Positions 1 through 3,594 of a DNA stretch of 5,132 nt are shown piece by piece (within the stretch, counting starts at the first letter, position 1; each line of letters starts with the position of its first letter). Source of the DNA: Chloroflexota bacterium (GTDB taxonomy: Bacteria; Chloroflexota; Anaerolineae; Promineifilales; Promineifilaceae); NCBI GenBank assembly GCA_008501785.1, contig QQUD01001028.1, positions 1-5,132 of the forward strand, read 5' to 3'. Below the pieces are notes generated by a model that searched no databases, had not been told where the DNA came from, and was given only the letters and a program-made list of their open reading frames with translations. Position numbers and translations under genes: made by a program.

Positions 1-939
1 CCGCCAATCCGCATGTTGTGGGCAGCAAATAAAAACGTCCTCAGCCAAGATTTCGACCGCAATAAAATCGAGAAGGCGTTTGAGAAGCTGGAAATGGTCG
101 TGGTTGTCGATCAATTCTTCACACAAACGGCCGAATTGGCTGACATCGTTTTGCCCACCACCACCTTGTTCGAGGATTGGACGGTCAATGTTTCATACTG
201 GCATTATTGGCTGGGTATCAATGAGCAGGCGATTCAACCGATGTTTGAAGCAAAGTCAGACATCGAAATTGCGTCTGCGCTGTCGGCCGTTTTGAACGGT
301 AAACAGCCCGGTTCCTGTACCTTCCCTGAAAACATCGACCCCAAAGAGTGGATGATAAAAGAGTTCAACGACAATATTCACCATCAATTTGGCATTGACT
401 CCTGGGAAGATTTGAAAGATGGGCCACGCAAATCAATTCATGGCTTAACGCCCTGGAATGATGGCGCATTCTCTACCCCATCGGCCAAGTACGAATTCAA
501 ATCTGAATTGGCTGCTGAACATGGACACTTCGACGTACCCAAATTCTTGCCAGGACGTGAAGCGTATGCCCCTTACCGGCTGCTAACGCCGCATGATAAA
601 TATTCGATTCACTCGCAGTTCCAAAACGTGGACTGGATGCGTGAAATCAACCCCGAACCGTATTTGTACATCAATCCACAGTTGGCCGAAGAAAAAGGCA
701 TTGCTGATGAAGATACCGTGCGTATTTTCAATCAGGTTGGTGAAATGCAAATCAAGGTGAAGCTGACCCAAAACGTACCCGCTGACGCGCTGTTGATGTA
801 TGAAAGCTGGTACGGCAAGAAAAACGATTACAACGTCAACATTCTGGTCGATGATACATCGTCAGATATGGGCAAATATAAAACCGGTGCGCCTGGTGTG
901 GCCCTCCACGACCAGTTTGCCGACATCGAGAAAGTTTAA
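1..939 (+). CDS. Molybdopterin oxidoreductase, DMSO-reductase family catalytic subunit (DmsA-like), C-terminal part
   Basis: The reading frame is open from base 1, so the gene starts left of the window; the ATG at 13 is internal. About 312 residues are visible, against roughly 750-850 for full-length family members. The motif TAELADIVLP (bases 127-156) is the hallmark of the third molybdopterin domain. LLTPHDKYSIHSQF (580-621) opens the C-terminal molydop-binding domain, which ends in a region like 'D-x-x-SDMG' followed by a short acidic tail. By family knowledge this subunit carries the Mo-bisMGD cofactor and reduces or oxidises a small substrate. The Mo ligand, any N-terminal [4Fe-4S] cluster and any Tat signal lie outside the window, so the substrate (DMSO, TMAO, a sulfur, selenium or arsenic compound, and so on) cannot be assigned. 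The following genes encode DmsB- and DmsC-like subunits, which supports a DmsABC-type complex. The stop codon overlaps the ribosome binding site of the next gene. Confidence 0.93.
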   Translation, partial: PPIRMLWAANKNVLSQDFDRNKIEKAFEKLEMVVVVDQFFTQTAELADIVLPTTTLFEDWTVNVSYWHYWLGINEQAIQPMFEAKSDIEIASALSAVLNGKQPGSCTFPENIDPKEWMIKEFNDNIHHQFGIDSWEDLKDGPRKSIHGLTPWNDGAFSTPSAKYEFKSELAAEHGHFDVPKFLPGREAYAPYRLLTPHDKYSIHSQFQNVDWMREINPEPYLYINPQLAEEKGIADEDTVRIFNQVGEMQIKVKLTQNVPADALLMYESWYGKKNDYNVNILVDDTSSDMGKYKTGAPGVALHDQFADIEKV

Positions 940-944
940 GGAGG
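938..944 (+). promoter_or_regulatory. Strong Shine-Dalgarno site for the iron-sulfur subunit
   Basis: AAGGAGG lies six bases before the ATG at 951 and overlaps the TAA stop (937-939) of the catalytic subunit. This fixes the start of the downstream gene and implies translational coupling within one transcript. Confidence 0.85.
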
Positions 945-950
945 ACCCTC

Positions 951-1514
951 ATGGCAAAACAACTAGGCTTTTTAGTTGACGCCAGCCTGTGCATTGGCTG
1001 CTCGACCTGCGCGATGGCGTGCAAAAATCAATACCATCAAGAGGTTGGTGTGGTATGGCGACAGCTGTACCCGCTGGCCGAAGAGATTTACCCGCACCGC
1101 GAACGCGCTTTTTATTCATTGGCGTGTAACCATTGTGAAAACCCGTGCTGTATGGAAGATTGTCCAGTTGGGGCATTTTCTAAGCGGGACGATGGCATTG
1201 TGGTGCATGATGTCGATGCCTGCATTGGCTGTGGCAACTGTGTACGCTCCTGTCCGTTTGGTGCGCCGCGCTACAACGAAGCGACCAAAAAGGCGGAGAA
1301 GTGCAGCATGTGTTACCAACGTATCGACGAAGGATTGCAGCCAGCCTGTGTGCAATCTTGTCCAACCGCAGCGCTGCAAATGATTGATTTAGAAACGTTT
1401 GACGATCCAGATGCGGTACAGTTCCCACCTGGATTCCCGAAGAAGCCGGTCATTAATCCATCGATCCGGTTCAAAATGCCGAAACAACCGAAGGTTGTCA
1501 GGAGGAAAATATAA
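951..1514 (+). CDS. dmsB: Four-cluster ferredoxin-like electron transfer subunit, DmsB type
   Basis: This 187-residue protein carries sixteen cysteines in the four-group pattern of DmsB/NrfC/PsrB-type subunits. The groups are C14-C17-C20-C24; C59-C62-C67-C71 (in C-N-H-C and E-N-P-C-C); C91-C94-C97-C101; and C118-C121 then C133-C137 with an 11-residue gap. Each set can supply ligands for [4Fe-4S] clusters, so four clusters are predicted. Its family role is to wire the molybdenum subunit to the membrane anchor. There is an extra cysteine (C66) where many relatives have proline. The C-terminal tail from about residue 143 is proline- and lysine-rich and has the 'NPSIRFKMP' look common in this family. 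The start is set by a perfect AGGAGG site. The stop TAA shares its last A with the ATG of the next gene. The gene symbol is by family resemblance; the true substrate may not be DMSO. Confidence 0.93.
   Translation: MAKQLGFLVDASLCIGCSTCAMACKNQYHQEVGVVWRQLYPLAEEIYPHRERAFYSLACNHCENPCCMEDCPVGAFSKRDDGIVVHDVDACIGCGNCVRSCPFGAPRYNEATKKAEKCSMCYQRIDEGLQPACVQSCPTAALQMIDLETFDDPDAVQFPPGFPKKPVINPSIRFKMPKQPKVVRRKI
1500..1505 (+). promoter_or_regulatory. Shine-Dalgarno site for the membrane anchor gene
   Basis: AGGAGG sits inside the last codons of the iron-sulfur subunit gene, eight bases before the ATG at 1514. With the one-base stop/start overlap (TAATG) this indicates tight translational coupling. Confidence 0.85.
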
Positions 1515-2320
1515 TGGAATTTGCAGAACTCCCCCTGGTTTTGTTCACGATTTTGACGCAAATGGCGATTGGACTGGTGCTGGTGTCTGCTGTGCAGCAG
1601 TGGGCTGTTGATGGTGGTCCCAACATTAGCAAAATGCGCACGGAGTGGATTGTGGTGCTGGTGCTGCTGACGCTGGGCGTGATTACGTCGTTTTTCCATC
1701 TGGGGCATCCGCTGGGTGCGGTGCGTATGTTGGCAAATTTGGGTACGGCATGGCTCAGTCGTGAGATTTTGATGGTGGCTGTGTTTGGTGTGCTGGTGGT
1801 GGTGACGCTGTATGGGCTGACGAAGAATAGTGTGAATAAGTGGTTGGTGCTGGGAACGGCCGTTATCGGCATTCTCGCGCTCATTGCCAACGCATTCACC
1901 TACGCCCCACCAAGCATGCCTGCGATTGACAACCTGCTGCCGCTGGTTTTCTTCGGATTGACGATGATGATTTTGGGAACGGCCGTTTCCTCCTACTTCG
2001 TCCCCGCTGACAAACAACAGTGGTTAACCATTCTGCTGGCAATCAGCCTGAGTGTGGCACTGGTGGTTTATCTGGTCGTGCCCAGCATCTGGCTGTCTGG
2101 TGGTGAAGTGATGGCCATGACGGCTGAAGGGCATCTGGCATCACCGCTGCACTGGATTCATGTGGTGGTTGGTCTGCTGCTGCCGCTGGGCGTGTTGGCA
2201 TGGCTGAAGCGCATTCCGGCATGGCTGCCCGTGCTGCTAATCATTGGCGAATTGGCCGGACGGATTATCTTTTTTACGTTAGTTGTTTCGAGTGCTGCTA
2301 ATTTGGGCGGCATTTATTAG
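1514..2320 (+). CDS. dmsC: DmsC-like membrane anchor subunit, menaquinol-interacting
   Basis: This 268-residue hydrophobic protein has eight predicted membrane helices, at about residues 7-30, 43-62, 84-102, 110-131, 141-163, 170-194, 211-231 and 237-261. That is the same number as DmsC of E. coli. The diagnostic stretch is FHLGHP (60-66), followed by LANLGTAWLSREI (73-85), matching the 'HLG-P...L-N...SWLSREI' signature of the DmsC family. H62 and E84 are 22 residues apart. That spacing equals His65 and Glu87 of E. coli DmsC, residues reported to be important for menaquinol binding, so quinol chemistry looks preserved. A second conserved patch, ELAGRIIFF, falls in the last helix. The anchor holds the two catalytic subunits at the membrane and exchanges electrons with quinone. 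Two exact AACGGCCGTT palindromes lie in the gene (1855, 1978), with a visible codon-choice change around them. Confidence 0.92.
   Translation: MEFAELPLVLFTILTQMAIGLVLVSAVQQWAVDGGPNISKMRTEWIVVLVLLTLGVITSFFHLGHPLGAVRMLANLGTAWLSREILMVAVFGVLVVVTLYGLTKNSVNKWLVLGTAVIGILALIANAFTYAPPSMPAIDNLLPLVFFGLTMMILGTAVSSYFVPADKQQWLTILLAISLSVALVVYLVVPSIWLSGGEVMAMTAEGHLASPLHWIHVVVGLLLPLGVLAWLKRIPAWLPVLLIIGELAGRIIFFTLVVSSAANLGGIY
1855..1864. repeat. Iterated palindrome AACGGCCGTT, copy in dmsC
   Basis: Exact 10-base palindrome, read as T-A-V in the dmsC frame. By hand count, the 50 bases to the left have about 20 G and 5 C, and the 50 to the right about 8 G and 21 C. Confidence 0.8.
1978..1987. repeat. Iterated palindrome AACGGCCGTT, second copy in dmsC
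   Basis: Exact copy 123 bases after the previous one, in the same reading phase (T-A-V) and with GGG before it and TCC after it. By hand count the left 50 bases have about 15 G and 10 C, and the right 50 about 7 G and 18 C. Confidence 0.8.
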
Positions 2321-2332
2321 ACAATTTTGTAG

Positions 2333-2396
2333 GGGCGGGACAGGCGGGCAAACTGTTAGATAAAGCAGTTAACGTTTTCTCCCGCCTGTCTCGCCC
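2333..2396 (+). repeat. Long hairpin A after the membrane anchor gene
   Basis: The left arm 2333-2348 (GGGCGGGACAGGCGGG) pairs with the right arm 2381-2396 over 16 positions, with a single G-T wobble and a 32-base loop. A small stem, AACTG (2351-2355) with CAGTT (2366-2370), lies in the loop. No T-run follows the right arm, so it is not a canonical intrinsic terminator on the + strand. It begins 12 bases after the anchor gene's stop codon and could protect the 3' end of the dmsABC mRNA. Confidence 0.75.
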
Positions 2397-2424
2397 AATA
2401 ACGCGCCCGATAACCAACGGGGAA

Positions 2425-2488
2425 GGGCGAGATGGCGCGGAGATAAGGCAATATGCTTCGGTATAGGCCATTCCGCGCCATCCCGCCC
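2425..2488 (+). repeat. Long hairpin B with a TTCG tetraloop, before the FmdE-family gene
   Basis: The arms 2425-2441 and 2472-2488 pair over 17 positions with one A-C mismatch. Inside, GGC (2447-2449) pairs with GCC (2467-2469). TATGC (2452-2456) then pairs with GTATA (2461-2465, one G-T wobble) around the loop TTCG (2457-2460). C-TTCG-G is a very stable tetraloop in RNA, so a folded transcript is plausible. The hairpin ends 20 bases before the ATG at 2509, close enough to affect initiation there. Confidence 0.72.
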
Positions 2489-2508
2489 CTACGAACACAT
2501 TCGTCACA

Positions 2509-3180
2509 ATGAAAAAACTTATGACTCAAAAACTTTCCCCTTCTTTTGAAGAACTGCTGCAAATATCAGCCAAGCTGCATAAGCACATTTGCCCGCGTCA
2601 GGTGCTGGGTGTGCGCATGGGGATGGCTGCGGGCAAGTGGTTAGGTTTAGACTTACCGCAAACCAACAAACGCCTGCTCGCGATTGTGGAAACGGATGGC
2701 TGTGGGGCCGACGGCATTTCAGCGGCGACAGGCTGTTGGGTGGGGCGTCGTACCCTTCGGATGGTGGACTTTGGCAAAATGGCTGCCACGTTCATCGACA
2801 CACGCAGCGGCTGTGCGGTGCGCATCGCGCCCAGTCATGCATCACGCGAATTGGCCAAGCTGGTGGCTCCTGATGCCAAAAACCGTTGGGAAGCGTACTT
2901 GTTGGGCTACCAGCGCATGACGGATGAGGAACTGCTCAACGTGCAGCCGGTTGAACTTGAATTATCGGTTGAGCAGCTTATCAGTCGTCCCGGTGTGCGG
3001 GTGAACTGTACACAGTGCGGTGAAGAGATTATCAATGAACGAGAGGTGATGGTGGGAAAACGGCCGTTTTGCAAAGCATGCGCCGGTGAACGGTACTATC
3101 GGCCGTTATCGCAGGCCGTCCAGCAAGTTGGTTATCTCAGAAATTCGCCAGCGCCCACCCGTTTCCTGAAGCATGGTTGA
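2509..3180 (+). CDS. FmdE-family protein with C-terminal zinc finger
   Basis: A 223-residue protein. Residues about 13-140 match the FmdE family, first named from the molybdenum formylmethanofuran dehydrogenase operon. Visible marks are HKHICP (24-29) with LGVRMG (33-38), VETDGCGADGI (60-70), GCWVG (75-79), then DFGKMAATF (87-95) and CAVR (102-105). Residues 167-191 form a C-x2-C-x17-C-x2-C zinc finger (C167, C170, C188, C191) of the TraR/DksA-like type often fused to FmdE domains. The molecular function of the family is unsettled; location next to a molybdoenzyme operon suggests a role in its assembly or metal supply (inference). Arg30 sits where relatives usually have Gly (CPG), and the GC-T-G-N pattern reads GCWVGRR, so metal or ligand binding may differ. 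No good Shine-Dalgarno site precedes ATG 2509; ATG 2521 (Met5) is an alternative start. Three palindrome copies or variants lie near here, at 3059 and 3098 within the gene and at 3461 in the next gene. Confidence 0.87.
   Translation: MKKLMTQKLSPSFEELLQISAKLHKHICPRQVLGVRMGMAAGKWLGLDLPQTNKRLLAIVETDGCGADGISAATGCWVGRRTLRMVDFGKMAATFIDTRSGCAVRIAPSHASRELAKLVAPDAKNRWEAYLLGYQRMTDEELLNVQPVELELSVEQLISRPGVRVNCTQCGEEIINEREVMVGKRPFCKACAGERYYRPLSQAVQQVGYLRNSPAPTRFLKHG
3059..3068. repeat. Iterated palindrome AACGGCCGTT, copy in the FmdE-family gene
   Basis: Exact copy that extends to a perfect 14-base palindrome with two extra A/T pairs (3057-3070). It is read in a different phase from most copies (K-R-P-F), inside the zinc finger. 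A one-mismatch variant, ATCGGCCGTT, follows at 3098-3107 and encodes R-P-L. Confidence 0.78.
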
Positions 3181-3263
3181 AGAAGAACTACCTGCCTTTC
3201 TCTTCTCATTGATAAAAATGGCAAGCAACACAGCCATTCACCGGCAGCGGTGTTTTTAAAGGG

Positions 3264-3503
3264 GTGAGCAATACCTTAGACCTTGTTGACCAACTGGTGG
3301 CGGCAGAGCAAGTGTCAGATGCACTGGCGCAGTGGGACCACGACCAAACAGCGGCTGGCAAACGGCTGGTTGTGTTGGGCGAGCAAATGGAGCAGGCGTG
3401 GATATGGGATGCGGCGGACTTTTCACAGATGGAGGCGAAGGAGACGGAGCAGTGGTTTAAAACGGCCGTTACCTTTCCAGAAGAGTTTAGTTACCAGGAA
3501 TAA
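3264..3503 (+). CDS. Small acidic protein of unknown function
   Basis: A 79-residue reading frame starting at GTG 3264, 83 bases after the FmdE-family gene on the same strand and closed by a hairpin with a T-run at 3525-3586. I do not recognise the family. It has 16 Asp/Glu against 4 Lys/Arg (net about -12), four tryptophans, no cysteine and no membrane segment or signal peptide. Its composition suggests a mostly helical soluble protein. Coding is supported by the absence of a competing frame, by a purine-rich coding-like composition, and by an exact AACGGCCGTT copy, all of whose occurrences here fall in genes. The start is uncertain: the AAAGGGG run (3258-3264) runs into the GTG rather than sitting at normal spacing, and no in-frame ATG lies upstream before the stop at 3213. 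It may be co-transcribed with the FmdE-family gene. Confidence 0.6.
   Translation: MSNTLDLVDQLVAAEQVSDALAQWDHDQTAAGKRLVVLGEQMEQAWIWDAADFSQMEAKETEQWFKTAVTFPEEFSYQE
3461..3470. repeat. Iterated palindrome AACGGCCGTT, copy in the small acidic gene
   Basis: Exact copy read as T-A-V. The left 50 bases are G-rich (about 20 G, 8 C by hand count). The right side leaves the gene after about 30 bases and shows no C excess. Confidence 0.78.
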
Positions 3504-3524
3504 AATTTTAGATTAGTGAAATTT

Positions 3525-3586
3525 GGAGTGGAGCCTTTTGCCGGTTCTGGTGGAACCGTTCCGGCTAAAGCCTCCACTCCTTTTTT
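3525..3586 (+). terminator. Intrinsic terminator closing the + strand genes
   Basis: GGAGTGGAG (3525-3533) pairs perfectly with CTCCACTCC (3572-3580) and is followed at once by six T (3581-3586). The stem continues inward through CTTT with AAAG and GCCGG (3540-3544) with CCGGC (3561-3565), separated by one T-T mismatch. CGGTTC (3542-3547) can instead pair with GAACCG (3553-3558) around a 5-base loop. It lies 22 bases past the stop of the small acidic gene. It is also just past the stop of the convergent gene, but on the - strand there is no good T-run after the hairpin, so it should work mainly on + transcripts. Confidence 0.85.
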
Positions 3587-3594
3587 GGGGGAAA

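Larger units (their letters stand above)
2328..2492. repeat. Composite palindromic intergenic element bounded by GTAGGGGCGGGA inverted repeats
   Basis: This fills most of the 188-base spacer between the anchor gene and the FmdE-family gene. GTAGGGGCGGGA (2329-2340) is perfectly complementary to TCCCGCCCCTAC (2481-2492). Inside are two separate long hairpins (2333-2396 and 2425-2488). The inner arms can also pair with each other (TCTCGCCC 2389-2396 with GGGCGAGA 2425-2432). The layout resembles a dispersed, non-autonomous palindromic repeat (REP- or MITE-like). No open reading frame or transposase is present, and I see no target-site duplication at the ends. It could act as an mRNA end or processing site that separates expression of dmsABC from the genes downstream. 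Confidence 0.75.

Noticed and set aside
126..135. AACGGCCGAA as another palindrome copy
   Set aside because: Only the left half and core match (8 of 10), and there is no symmetry in the last two bases. Left out of the count.
1313..2017. A 234-codon open frame on the - strand opposite dmsB/dmsC
   Set aside because: It overlaps two well-supported genes and encodes a His/Gln/Asn-rich product that looks like reversed G/T-rich coding sequence. No family features.
2333..2396. Intrinsic terminator directly after the anchor gene
   Set aside because: The stem is strong but no T-run follows the right arm. Kept as a hairpin repeat rather than called a terminator.
2328..2492. Insertion sequence or complete transposon
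   Set aside because: There is no transposase frame, only 165 bases, and no flanking target-site duplication could be seen.
3177..3216. Promoter before the small acidic gene (TTGAAG and GATAAA)
   Set aside because: The two boxes are about 28 bases apart, far from the usual 16-18, and both are weak matches.
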